From: an archaeon
GTDB lineage: Archaea > Asgardarchaeota > Thorarchaeia > Thorarchaeales > Thorarchaeaceae
DNA: 64,000 nt
Assembly (NCBI GenBank): GCA_024276825.1
Contig: JAJRWI010000010.1
Coordinates: forward strand, 1-64,000
Direction of reading: 5' to 3'
Shown here: positions 33,738-41,509 of the stretch, piece by piece
Numbering within the stretch: position 1 is the first letter of the stretch
Layout of the letters: each line of letters begins with the position of its first letter
Made by a program: the position numbers and the translations under genes
The notes under the pieces: generated by a model
The model's input: only the letters and a program-made list of their open reading frames with translations
The model's database searches: none
What the model was told of the DNA's origin: nothing

Positions 33738-34543
33738 TGCAGACTGACCTTTTTGGAAATGTTCCTGAGATTGTGATTGATGTTCATGAGACCAAAGGAA
33801 AGAGGATGAATTCTGTCAAGCATCTCATGTCCATGTTGGATAAGGCAGGAGTGAAATATATTGTCGAAAAGATCCCTGTGGGCGATATCCTTGGGATGAA
33901 TGGGATTGCAATTGAAAGAAAAACTGTGAATGACCTTGTTGGTACGCTAAAGGGCAGTACGATAGGAGTTCCGCGTCTCAAGAGGCAGGTTGAGGGACTT
34001 CTTCAATACGAGAAACCATATCTCTTAATTGAGGACATTCTTGCCATTAGACGAGACCCATCTAAAGGGTGCATTTACATTCCTTTCTCAACAAAGCAGA
34101 CCAAGGGCAAGGGATATTATGTGACCCTTGAACATGTGAGATTCATTCACCCCAGTTCATTGGATGGCCTTATCAATAGCATCAGAGAGATGGGCGTGGA
34201 GATACTGGAGGGCTTTAATGCATTGCATTCTGCAGGACTGCTTTATGGTATCATCATGGAGGAGTCCAAAAAGAAGGAGAGCAGTGATCAGAGGCTCCCC
34301 ATAATCAGGACGAGAAAGGGAATCGAGTCATCAAGCGATGAACAGGAGTTCTTTATTGCTGGCATCCCTGGGGTAAATGTTATTCGGGCAAGAATGTTGC
34401 TGAAAAAGTTTGGTTCACCCATCGAGGTCATCAACAGACTCGATGAGTGGACACAGATCTCAGGAATTGGTCCAAAGACTGTGATAGCTGCAAAGAGGTT
34501 GCTCTTCAATGAGTACGAGTCCGACAACGATATTGGTAATTAG
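33737..34543 (+). CDS. XPF/ERCC4-type structure-specific endonuclease (short archaeal form)
   Basis: A 268-residue nuclease lacking the helicase part, as in the short archaeal XPF. The ERCC4 nuclease core is visible: DVHETKGKR, then Asp50 in PVGDILG, and the diagnostic ERKTVNDL at residues 60-67 (ERKxxxD). The C-terminal 60 residues form a tandem helix-hairpin-helix (IPGVNVIRARMLLKKFG and ISGIGPKTVIAAKRLL) for DNA binding and dimerisation. It cuts 3'-flap and branched DNA in repair; short XPFs usually need PCNA. It starts on the ATG overlapping the stop of the upstream gene. Confidence 0.93.
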   Translation: MQTDLFGNVPEIVIDVHETKGKRMNSVKHLMSMLDKAGVKYIVEKIPVGDILGMNGIAIERKTVNDLVGTLKGSTIGVPRLKRQVEGLLQYEKPYLLIEDILAIRRDPSKGCIYIPFSTKQTKGKGYYVTLEHVRFIHPSSLDGLINSIREMGVEILEGFNALHSAGLLYGIIMEESKKKESSDQRLPIIRTRKGIESSSDEQEFFIAGIPGVNVIRARMLLKKFGSPIEVINRLDEWTQISGIGPKTVIAAKRLLFNEYESDNDIGN

Positions 34544-34571
34544 TCGGACCTCTTTGGACCATCTCGATATG

Positions 34572-34614
34572 CTTAAAAAGACTTGAACTATTCTATGGTT
34601 GTAAAATAGTTCAA
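34572..34614 (+). promoter_or_regulatory. Promoter and operator-like inverted repeat of the inositol-phosphate synthase gene
   Basis: A TATA-like CTTAAAAAG (34572-34580) is followed by a perfect 10-bp inverted repeat: TTGAACTATT (34583-34592) and AATAGTTCAA (34605-34614), 12 bases apart. A start 25 bases past the TATA box would fall between the arms. GGTGAG at 34619-34624 then precedes the ATG at 34630. The arrangement suits a repressor site that blocks initiation. Confidence 0.5.
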
Positions 34615-34629
34615 TGATGGTGAGTATTC

Positions 34630-35715
34630 ATGGGCGATATTCGAGTAGCAATTGCAGGTCTTGGCAATTGTGCATCTGCATTGATTCAAGGAGTACATTA
34701 TTACAGAGATGCCAAAGCTAATGAAGAGATTCCTGGTCTCATGCACGTCGATTTTGGCGGTTACTATCCAAAGGATCTCAAGTTTGTAGTGGCATTTGAG
34801 GCTAACAGAAAGAAAATTGGATTGGACATTGCTGATGCAATATGGGTTGAGCCAAACTGCTGTGCTAAATTCTGTCCTGATGTTCCGAAAACTGGTGCAA
34901 AGGTGTTGCCTGGTCCCATCTCTGATGGAGTGGCGCCCCATATGAGAGAGTCATTCTTTGCTCACAATGAGGATGTTGACCTCTCATTTGTTGTAGAACA
35001 TCTTGAGAAGTCAAAAGCGGATGTTTTAATCAACTATCTGCCAGTGGGCAGTGCCAAGGGTTCAAGACTGTATGCACAAGCCGCTCTTGATGCAGGAATA
35101 GCATTCATCAATGCAATTCCCGAGTTTATAGTTTCTGACCCGAATAGCCCATATGCACAAGCTTTCGAGAAGAAGGGCATCCCTTGTGCCGGCGATGATA
35201 TCAAGAGTCAACTTGGAGCGACCATCCTTCACAGAGTTTTAGCCCAACTCTTTGACAAGCGTGGTCTCATCTTGCAGAACACATATCAGTTGAATATTGG
35301 CGGAAACACGGACTTCGAAAATATGCAGGTTGAGAACAGACTGTCCTCAAAGAGAATTAGCAAGACAGAGGCGGTCACAAGCTGTGTGAAGTACGAGCTC
35401 CCAACAAAGATTGGACCAAGTGACTATGTCCCATTCCTTGGAGACAATAAGGTGTGCTACATCAGCATGAGGTCCAGAGCTTTCGGAGACCTGCCAATCA
35501 ACTTGGATCTAAAACTCTCAGTTCAAGACTCGCCCAATAGTGCTGGGGTCATCATTGATGTTGTAAGAGCCATCAAGATTGCTCTTGACAGAAGTATTGG
35601 TGGTGAACTGTCCAGCATCAGCTCTTACAGCTTCAAGCACCCACGTTTTCAGATTGATGATTTTGAAGCCAGAAAAAGAGTAGATGAGTTTATTGAGGGT
35701 AAGAGAGAGCGCTAG
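34630..35715 (+). CDS. Inositol-1-phosphate synthase
   Basis: Converts glucose 6-phosphate to L-myo-inositol 1-phosphate using NAD. The 361-residue protein starts with the NAD-binding GLGNCASALIQGV (the GxGNxxS form of the family), followed by DVDLSFVVEHL, NYLPVGSAKGSRLY and CAGDDIKSQLGATILHR with the active-site Lys. The late LNIGGNTDFENM segment is another family mark. Archaea use the product for inositol phospholipids, and a CDP-alcohol phosphatidyltransferase is encoded at 47 kb. The gene is monocistronic, with its own promoter and a perfect inverted repeat. Confidence 0.93.
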   Translation: MGDIRVAIAGLGNCASALIQGVHYYRDAKANEEIPGLMHVDFGGYYPKDLKFVVAFEANRKKIGLDIADAIWVEPNCCAKFCPDVPKTGAKVLPGPISDGVAPHMRESFFAHNEDVDLSFVVEHLEKSKADVLINYLPVGSAKGSRLYAQAALDAGIAFINAIPEFIVSDPNSPYAQAFEKKGIPCAGDDIKSQLGATILHRVLAQLFDKRGLILQNTYQLNIGGNTDFENMQVENRLSSKRISKTEAVTSCVKYELPTKIGPSDYVPFLGDNKVCYISMRSRAFGDLPINLDLKLSVQDSPNSAGVIIDVVRAIKIALDRSIGGELSSISSYSFKHPRFQIDDFEARKRVDEFIEGKRER

Positions 35716-35747
35716 TTAGACTAGGCGCTCCCAATTCCTCTTTTTTC

Positions 35748-36890
35748 CTATTCAAGCGCAGTAAAGCTGGCAACCGTCTTCTCATCCAGTCTTTTTATCA
35801 CCTCTACAAGAAGGGTGATTGCATTCTCAACATCAGAAAGATCGAGAATGCCATGGTGAGAATGGATATGCCTTGTTGGAATTCCAAGAAATAATGAGGG
35901 GCAACCTGCACCTGCAAATTGAATCATTCCTGCATCAGTGCCACCCGATTTTAGAAAGGCAGGCTGATACCGTATACCAATTTCTTCTGCGACATCAAGA
36001 ACAAACCTCCGTAATCGGGGATTGGGAATCATTGAGGCATCACCAGCTGATATTGCCACACCCTTGCCCATCTTCTGAACCAAACCCTCAACACCAGGAA
36101 CATCACCTGATATGTCAACATCCAATGAGAAACCAACATCAGGTATTAACATTTGAGAGGAGGTCCTTGCTCCCCTGAGCCCAACTTCTTCCTGAGTTGT
36201 TGTCACACCAAATACAATATTGGGGTGATCAATGTTCTCCTCCTTGAGCCTTCGAAGTACTTCCAAGAGTATGAAGACACCAATTCTGTCATCGAATGCT
36301 TTTGCCACAGCAAGGGTGACTTCACGAACTTCTTCCTTGGCATTTTCGTCATTCTCCTTCTTCTCCTTGCGTATTCTCTTTAGCAAGCGAAACTCGGAAT
36401 AGGGCACAGCAGGATCGCCAATTCTGATTCCAAGTTCTTTGACCTCCTCTTCGGAACTCGCACCAATATCAATAAACATCTTGTCTTTTGTGACTACTTT
36501 GTTTCTAGCCTCAGGGCTGAGAACATGAGGTGGTGGTGCACCAATCACACCAATGATTAGATCATCACTATTTGAGGGTTTGATGACAACCTCTTGCGTA
36601 AGCAGGGTCTGGTCCCACCAGCCACCGATCTGGTGGAATCTAAGAAATCCATTCTTCTCAATATGGGTTATCACAAAGCCAATCTCATCAATGTGGCCAG
36701 CTAGCATTATCTTAGGGCCAGAAGTCCCTTTCTGAAGGACCACAGAACCTAATCGGTCATAGAGAACCTTATCCGCAAATTTAGCCCCATAATCACGAGC
36801 GATCTTTTGTGCCTCATGCTCATGGCCGCTGGGGCCAAAAGCATTGCAAAGTTTCTTCAATAGATCAAGGTCCATATTCATTTCAGACAT
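35748..36890 (-). CDS. M42-family aminopeptidase (TET-like)
   Basis: A 380-residue cytosolic binuclear metallopeptidase. Visible ligands: LAGHIDEIGF (His, Asp), AFDDRIGVF (bridging Asp), TTQEEVGLRGA (catalytic and metal Glu), SLDVDIS (Asp) and the final HSHHGILD (His). These are the full M42 set. Family members form dodecameric tetrahedral particles that trim peptides from the N-terminus; some are annotated as glucanases without support. The start at ATG 36890 has GGGAG eight bases upstream. It converges on the inositol synthase gene. Confidence 0.92.
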   Translation of the reverse strand: MSEMNMDLDLLKKLCNAFGPSGHEHEAQKIARDYGAKFADKVLYDRLGSVVLQKGTSGPKIMLAGHIDEIGFVITHIEKNGFLRFHQIGGWWDQTLLTQEVVIKPSNSDDLIIGVIGAPPPHVLSPEARNKVVTKDKMFIDIGASSEEEVKELGIRIGDPAVPYSEFRLLKRIRKEKKENDENAKEEVREVTLAVAKAFDDRIGVFILLEVLRRLKEENIDHPNIVFGVTTTQEEVGLRGARTSSQMLIPDVGFSLDVDISGDVPGVEGLVQKMGKGVAISAGDASMIPNPRLRRFVLDVAEEIGIRYQPAFLKSGGTDAGMIQFAGAGCPSLFLGIPTRHIHSHHGILDLSDVENAITLLVEVIKRLDEKTVASFTALE

Positions 36891-36964
36891 AATAATTACT
36901 CCCTTGAAATGACTGGCATTAGGACTGACAAGACCCTAGTTATGTATAGTGGTCTTATCAAAAA

Positions 36965-37495
36965 CTAGGAGAGTGTCGCCTTGGCGAGCATCTTGAATGC
37001 TTCGTGAACATTTTCTCCTGTCAGCGCACTTGTTTCAAGGTATCCCATCAGATTGTGAGCCTCAACGAATTGCCTGCCCATATCTTCAGTTATCACACGA
37101 TCCTCAACAAGATCAACCTTGTTTGCAATCAGAATGATTGGAATTCGCTGATTCAACGCGCTCTCGGTTTCTTCGATCCATTTTGGCAGCTCCTTGAATG
37201 TGCTCTTACGAGTCACGTCAAACACCAACAGTGCACCCTTAGACCCTTTGTAATAAGAACTACGAATGAAGTCGAACCTCTCCTGTCCAGCAAGGTCCCA
37301 CACGAGAAGCTTCACCTTTAGAGGGTTTCCTGTAGAGTCAGTGACCTCTACCACTTTTACAGCGAATTGCGAACCTATTGTGACTATATATTTGTCTGAG
37401 AATTTATTAGTCAGGAACCTGTTGACAATGGCGGTCTTTCCACTGCCCCCAGCTCCTATCATCACTACTTTTCGCATCAGGTCAAATTCAGACAT
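36965..37495 (-). CDS. Rab/Ras-like small GTPase
   Basis: A compact 176-residue GTPase with every Rab/Ras motif: GAGGSGKT (14-21), TIGS (switch I Thr), WDLAGQERF (66-74), NKVD (125-128) and ETSA (154-157). The arrangement and the YYKGSKGALLVFDVT segment are very close to eukaryotic Rab proteins. It has no C-terminal Cys motif, so prenylation is not expected, which is typical of Asgard homologues. The catalytic Gln is present. Its role is unknown; TRAPP-like and Roadblock-like proteins, the known regulators of such GTPases in eukaryotes, are encoded at 53-58 kb. The start is the ATG at 37495. Confidence 0.95.
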   Translation of the reverse strand: MSEFDLMRKVVMIGAGGSGKTAIVNRFLTNKFSDKYIVTIGSQFAVKVVEVTDSTGNPLKVKLLVWDLAGQERFDFIRSSYYKGSKGALLVFDVTRKSTFKELPKWIEETESALNQRIPIILIANKVDLVEDRVITEDMGRQFVEAHNLMGYLETSALTGENVHEAFKMLAKATLS

Positions 37496-37659
37496 ATTTA
37501 GTAGACCACCAGTTTATTGAGTAGCAAGTCAGTTATTCAAAGGTTCGTGTCAAAACAACAAACCCCGAAGTATTTAGGCTTTTTTTGATGTTATGAATGA
37601 ATCTCTCATAAATAGAGATAGGCGCGATTCTTCAATATTATTGGTTCATGTACGAAGGT

Positions 37660-37680
37660 ATTAAATCAATTGCATTTAAT
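37660..37680 (+). promoter_or_regulatory. Inverted repeat before the RHH regulator gene
   Basis: ATTAAAT (37660-37666) and ATTTAAT (37674-37680) form a 7-bp inverted repeat with a 7-base spacer, 30 bases before the start codon at 37710. RHH proteins bind such symmetric sites and often control their own gene. It also overlaps possible TATA sequence, so it may be only a promoter. Confidence 0.3.
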
Positions 37681-37709
37681 TCTGAATACACGCCCGGGAG
37701 GACTCTCAA

Positions 37710-37883
37710 ATGATAATTATTACAGTAAAGATGAGCGACATCTATGTTAAGGGACTTGACAAACTTGTAGAACTCGGCCTATATCCTTCAAGGTCAGAGG
37801 CGATCAGAGTAGCAATTCGTGACTTGCTGAGAAGAGAATTATGGGTTGATGGAAATCCAATGAATCTTGAAAGAGAAATGTGA
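37710..37883 (+). CDS. Ribbon-helix-helix (CopG-type) transcriptional regulator
   Basis: A 57-residue protein that reads MIIITVKMSDIYVKG for the beta strand, LDKLVELG for helix A and YPSRSEAIRVAIRDLLRRE for the turn and helix B, the standard RHH pattern (GxYxSRSEAIRxAIRxLL). It should bind DNA as a dimer. GGGAGG lies eight bases before the ATG, confirming the start. It is orphan: no toxin gene follows, but a small permease and ABC ATPase lie 80 bases downstream on the same strand and may be its targets. Confidence 0.88.
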   Translation: MIIITVKMSDIYVKGLDKLVELGLYPSRSEAIRVAIRDLLRRELWVDGNPMNLEREM

Positions 37884-37961
37884 TATCAGTCGCCATAAGA
37901 CACTTTAAGAAAGCATCAATGAATAGAAGCAAGTCGCGCCAGTAATTGGAGGCTTCTAGTA

Positions 37962-38492
37962 ATGAACTTTAGAGTATTGCTGAAAAGTATGAAATTCGCC
38001 TTTCGCGCCAAGAAGCGTGTCTTTACGTTCATGGTCATTTATGCGATTCTTCTATTAATAGTTGGAAACGAGTTAGAGGCCGCAGGGTCAAACTTTGCAG
38101 CTGCAATACCATGGCTCGGAGTAGCTTTTATTGTATCGACTCTTTATGCATTGCTGATCGCGCAGTTTAGAAGAAGGGATATTGCAATATTGAAATGTGT
38201 TTCTTGGGGAAACTCAGAGATAATGTTGTTGCTCGTAGGAGAGGTCATTCTCGTAGCCTTTGCAGCATTCCTGCTCATTTTCCAATTGAGTGTTGAGATT
38301 CTGGGAATTGCCACATATTTCTATATTCAGAACACACCAATGATAATTCAACTGCAGAGCATGATTGCACTCGAGCCAAATGCCCTGTTCACAAGCATGT
38401 TTTGGGTGGTGATTATGCAGGTGTTTGGACTTCTCATTGCCCAAGCAAGAGCAGGGATGATTCCGCCAATGAGAGCGTTGAGGGAGGAATGA
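37962..38492 (+). CDS. Short FtsX-like permease subunit
   Basis: A 176-residue membrane protein with about four transmembrane helices (FMVIYAILLLIVG, AIPWLGVAFIVSTLYALLIA, MLLLVGEVILVAFAAFLLI, ALFTSMFWVVIMQVFGLLIA). The loop RRRDIAILKCVSWGNSEI and the ending MIPPMRALREE are the signature of the FtsX permease core of MacB/LolC-type transporters. It lacks the large periplasmic domain and is about half the usual size. It overlaps or abuts the ATPase gene that follows, so the two form a minimal exporter. The substrate is unknown. Confidence 0.8.
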   Translation: MNFRVLLKSMKFAFRAKKRVFTFMVIYAILLLIVGNELEAAGSNFAAAIPWLGVAFIVSTLYALLIAQFRRRDIAILKCVSWGNSEIMLLLVGEVILVAFAAFLLIFQLSVEILGIATYFYIQNTPMIIQLQSMIALEPNALFTSMFWVVIMQVFGLLIAQARAGMIPPMRALREE

Positions 38493-38494
38493 AG

Positions 38495-39181
38495 ATGGCA
38501 AACCCAATAATTCAAGTACAGGGCGTCCATAAGGAATATGGACGCGGAAAGAAGACAGTTCATGCTCTCAAAAACATAAACATTGAGATTATGCCAGGAG
38601 AGTTTGTGGCAGTGGTGGGGCCGTCAGGATGTGGTAAGAGTACACTACTCCATGTAATGGCAGGTCTGGAACAACCCACTGATGGTCGTGTGCTTCTTGA
38701 TGGTGTTGATGTCACACTCATAAGTGAGCGAGATCTTCCCAAGGTCAGGGCGCAAAAGATCGGGTTTGTGTTTCAAGCATTTCTACTGATTGAGGACCTC
38801 ACAGCATATGAGAATGTGGAGGCTGTTCTTTGGCCCATTAAGGACCTATCAAAGGCAAAGCAGGAAGACATGACTTTAGATGTGCTACGTGAGGTTGACA
38901 TGTTGGAACGTAGAGATCACTTCCCACGCCAGATGAGCGGCGGCGAGCAACAAAGAGTCGCCATTGCACGGGCTCTAGTGAACAACCCACCTATTCTGTT
39001 CTGTGACGAGCCCACTGGAAATCTGGACTCCAAGACTGGAGAGAGCATTCTTAAGATTATATCGCGACTGAATAAAGAGAAGGGTATGACTGTGGTGTTG
39101 GTGACTCATAATGAGGAACTCACGAAGTACGCTAAACGGGTCTTGAGAATGAAGGATGGAGCCATAATCTCTGACAGATAG
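38495..39181 (+). CDS. ABC transporter ATP-binding protein (LolD/MacB type)
   Basis: A 228-residue ATPase with Walker A GPSGCGKST, Q-loop FVFQAFLLIEDLT, signature MSGGEQQRVAIARAL, Walker B ILFCDEPTGNLDS and H-loop VLVTHNEEL. The SGGEQQR plus EPTGNLDS pattern is the LolD/MacB/FtsE group that pairs with FtsX-like permeases. The start is ATG 38495, with GGGAGG seven bases before it; a slightly longer start at 38489 overlaps the permease stop. It works with the permease at 37962. Confidence 0.93.
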   Translation: MANPIIQVQGVHKEYGRGKKTVHALKNINIEIMPGEFVAVVGPSGCGKSTLLHVMAGLEQPTDGRVLLDGVDVTLISERDLPKVRAQKIGFVFQAFLLIEDLTAYENVEAVLWPIKDLSKAKQEDMTLDVLREVDMLERRDHFPRQMSGGEQQRVAIARALVNNPPILFCDEPTGNLDSKTGESILKIISRLNKEKGMTVVLVTHNEELTKYAKRVLRMKDGAIISDR

Positions 39182-39225
39182 AACAAAACCGGGCCCAGCA
39201 ATGCGTGTTCAAGAGTGTGGCGTAA

Positions 39226-40065
39226 ATGGGAACAGCTGCATGCAAGGATACGGAAGGACTCGCCGAAGAGATGGCCAAAACAGGTGAGAATAGGCGTGCA
39301 ATGGTCCTTTTTACCAAGAGTGCAGATTGTTGGACCCGGTGGGAGTCTTTCTCAAAGGCCGCCCATGCATTTGAGAGAGCATATGAGCATGCAATGCTAG
39401 TTCAGGAATACGCAATGGGGGCCGAGTTCATTCAGAAGGCCGCTATGTCATGGATTAGGCATGGTGAATATGACAAGTTTGAGTTTAACTATCAAGTGGC
39501 TTCGGACGCCTATATTCTGGCCGCTGAAGCCGAAAAAAAACCGAAACGGTTTATTGATGGGGCATTTTGTGCCATTGTAGGTGGTGACCTAGATATGGCA
39601 AGGCAGTTGATATACGCTGCCATGGCCACTACCAAAGGGCAATTCAAAGAGTTGATTAATCTTGCATTGATGCTGGCCGAATATCATTTTGGTGAAGCTG
39701 ACCTCTACATTAAGGCGGCCATAGCAAGAGTGTTGGACAGGGATGGAGTTCAAAAGATACTGCAGATCTTCAATCTAATCTTCGCAGGATTTGTAAGAAC
39801 CACCTTGGAGTCCGAAGCTGCAGTCACTATTGGTAATCTAGTTGAGAGCACCGGGATGAACTATAAACGCATTCGTGAGTTGGTGAAAGAGTGCATAAAG
39901 AAAGGCTTTATTCCGGCCTCACTTGACGATGAAACTGAAGAGTTGGTTGTTGATCCCGACAGGTATGATTTGGAGAGTCTTACAAGAAGAAAGGGGCCAA
40001 TTCTAAGCAGGAGCTTGAAAGACCCGGGAGCGTGGGACATAGAACCAGACGAGAAGGGGGATTAG
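39226..40065 (+). CDS. Alpha-solenoid protein with PCI-like winged-helix C-terminus
   Basis: A 279-residue soluble protein. Residues 10-160 form helical hairpins of TPR/SNAP type (AMVLFTKSADCWTRWESFSKA, HAFERAYEHAMLVQEYAMGA, ASDAYILAAEAEKKPKRF). Residues 185-250 read TLESEAAVTIGNLVESTGM, NYKRIRELVKECIKKGFI and LDDETEELVV, the helix-helix-wing layout that closes PCI domains of proteasome lid, COP9 and eIF3 subunits. A charged tail follows. The solenoid part is clear; the PCI-like label is inference. It follows the ABC ATPase by 44 bases. The start at ATG 39226 has no strong ribosome site. Confidence 0.65.
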   Translation: MGTAACKDTEGLAEEMAKTGENRRAMVLFTKSADCWTRWESFSKAAHAFERAYEHAMLVQEYAMGAEFIQKAAMSWIRHGEYDKFEFNYQVASDAYILAAEAEKKPKRFIDGAFCAIVGGDLDMARQLIYAAMATTKGQFKELINLALMLAEYHFGEADLYIKAAIARVLDRDGVQKILQIFNLIFAGFVRTTLESEAAVTIGNLVESTGMNYKRIRELVKECIKKGFIPASLDDETEELVVDPDRYDLESLTRRKGPILSRSLKDPGAWDIEPDEKGD

Positions 40066-40152
40066 ATTCCGCATGGATTTATTTAATTGGGGAAATCTTT
40101 TTAGTAAGAATGTGAACAACTGCAACAAGCTTGAATAGTACAGGTGTAAATA

Positions 40153-40359
40153 ATGTCGGAAGGACCTAAGTGGCTTCAATGTCCAATATGTAAAGAGTCC
40201 TTCAATTGGGAGCTACCAGTTGAAGCTTTAAAGAAAGTGAAACGATTTCCAGCACCTGTGATAATTAAGCACAAGGACCATTACTTAATCTGCTATCTTG
40301 ATAGTCATTATCAACTGGCAGACACTGAAGTGGCAGCTGCAATGGTCGAATCAGAGTAG
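40153..40359 (+). CDS. Small zinc-finger-like protein
   Basis: A 68-residue protein with one CPIC motif (residues 10-13) and a later HKDHYLICYLDSH segment that could supply further metal ligands. The pattern (WLQCPICKESFNW) suggests half of a zinc ribbon, followed by a beta hairpin. No family is recognised. It has an ATG start after an AT-rich leader. It converges on the helical protein gene at 40361 with a one-base gap. Confidence 0.7.
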   Translation: MSEGPKWLQCPICKESFNWELPVEALKKVKRFPAPVIIKHKDHYLICYLDSHYQLADTEVAAAMVESE

Positions 40360-40360
40360 A

Positions 40361-40927
40361 TCACAAATTTTGCAGGTCATTATCCAATGCCCATTCGAGC
40401 ACGCGTGATGCTTGAGAACTTGCCATGCCCCAAGTCTTTAGATTGTTCACAAGATCATTAATTCCATTCACCCAGTCGGTGAGAACACTCTTTATTCTTA
40501 GACGAATATTAACATCCGCAACCTCTCTATAGAAGGGAAGGAGCTTGTCCACGAGGCTCTGTGACAGGACGAGTATGGTTTCCAAGCGGGCAATCCATTC
40601 TTCTCTTGGAAGTCCTGTTAGAGTGTTGGCCACCGCGAGATGATAGTCATAGAGTGCGGTGAAATATCTTAGACGCCATGCTAGTACTTCAACCAATAAA
40701 ATTCTATGGGAGTTTGATGGTGCAGTCTTGATTAGAAGTGTCAGGAAACGTTCGGTCATCTCATCGGCAGACTGACTAGCATCGTAGAACAGGGCCATGG
40801 CCTGCTGGTATTCCTGTTCCATAAGAAGCTGGTTCGCCTTGGATGTTGCAAGTTGGAACTTCTCAACAAGGTCTCTTGTAGAACTACCATAGCTGGAGGC
40901 CTCGTTGGACTCATCACTCTTAGTCAT
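40361..40927 (-). CDS. Helical protein of unknown function
   Basis: A 188-residue, almost entirely helical protein. After a Ser-rich start it has one TPR-like hairpin (ATSKANQLLMEQEYQQAMALFYDAS) and then long amphipathic helices to the end, with no membrane segment and no signal. It lies 11 bases downstream of the gene at 40939 on the same strand and is likely co-transcribed with it. I do not recognise the family; a scaffold or regulatory adaptor is only a guess. Confidence 0.72.
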   Translation of the reverse strand: MTKSDESNEASSYGSSTRDLVEKFQLATSKANQLLMEQEYQQAMALFYDASQSADEMTERFLTLLIKTAPSNSHRILLVEVLAWRLRYFTALYDYHLAVANTLTGLPREEWIARLETILVLSQSLVDKLLPFYREVADVNIRLRIKSVLTDWVNGINDLVNNLKTWGMASSQASRVLEWALDNDLQNL

Positions 40928-40938
40928 CTTAAAGTCCT

Positions 40939-41376
40939 CTAACGCCTTACATCAAGTTGTTCAGTTTCCACGTTAATAACAGCATCCTGCGTTTCAAGCC
41001 ATTTTGAGTACATTATAATCTGCTCTTTGTTGTCCGTTTCAAAATAGACCTCTAGGAAGCAGTTACTTCGTACCGTGCAAACACCACTTGTATAGACAAT
41101 AACAAGTTCAAATTCTCTCAACTTTTTGTGTATGTTCTTTACAACACTGTGAAACTTGTCGAGATCCAGATTGATACGCATGAACCAGACTTCATCCTTC
41201 GTAATGGGAAAAAGACGAATTATTCTACTTTCTGATGCCACAAGTAAAAGTCTATCACCATCACTCAACCCAGTAGAGTCTTGTATCTCTCTAATACTAA
41301 GAAAGCCATCCTTCACTGTAAGGACTGACCCTTTGGTAATCTCGACCATGTTTTCATCCCATTCCTGATATGGCAT
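40939..41376 (-). CDS. Possible AbrB-like plus ACT-like regulatory protein
   Basis: A 145-residue protein. Residues 10-55 (MVEITKGSVLTVKDG, LSIREIQDSTGLSDGDRLLLVASES) resemble an AbrB/SpoVT swapped hairpin, with the expected LxxGDxLLLV turn. Residues 65-140 (WFMRINLDLDKFHSVVKNIHKKL, then ELVIVYTSGVCTVRSNCFLEVYFET split by turns) have the beta-alpha-beta order of an ACT or similar ligand domain. The two labels are inference from pattern. It begins at ATG 41376 or 41349 and precedes the helical protein gene at 40361. Confidence 0.6.
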   Translation of the reverse strand: MPYQEWDENMVEITKGSVLTVKDGFLSIREIQDSTGLSDGDRLLLVASESRIIRLFPITKDEVWFMRINLDLDKFHSVVKNIHKKLREFELVIVYTSGVCTVRSNCFLEVYFETDNKEQIIMYSKWLETQDAVINVETEQLDVRR

Positions 41377-41509
41377 TTGAAACTTCCACAGCTTTTATTG
41401 ACATCTCCATATAGAACGTAATAGGCAACTGTTCTTTTTTCATGTAAATATGGAATCATTTTCCCTAAAACAAATCTGGGATGTCTTCATAAAAAACAGG
41501 TGTGTTACA

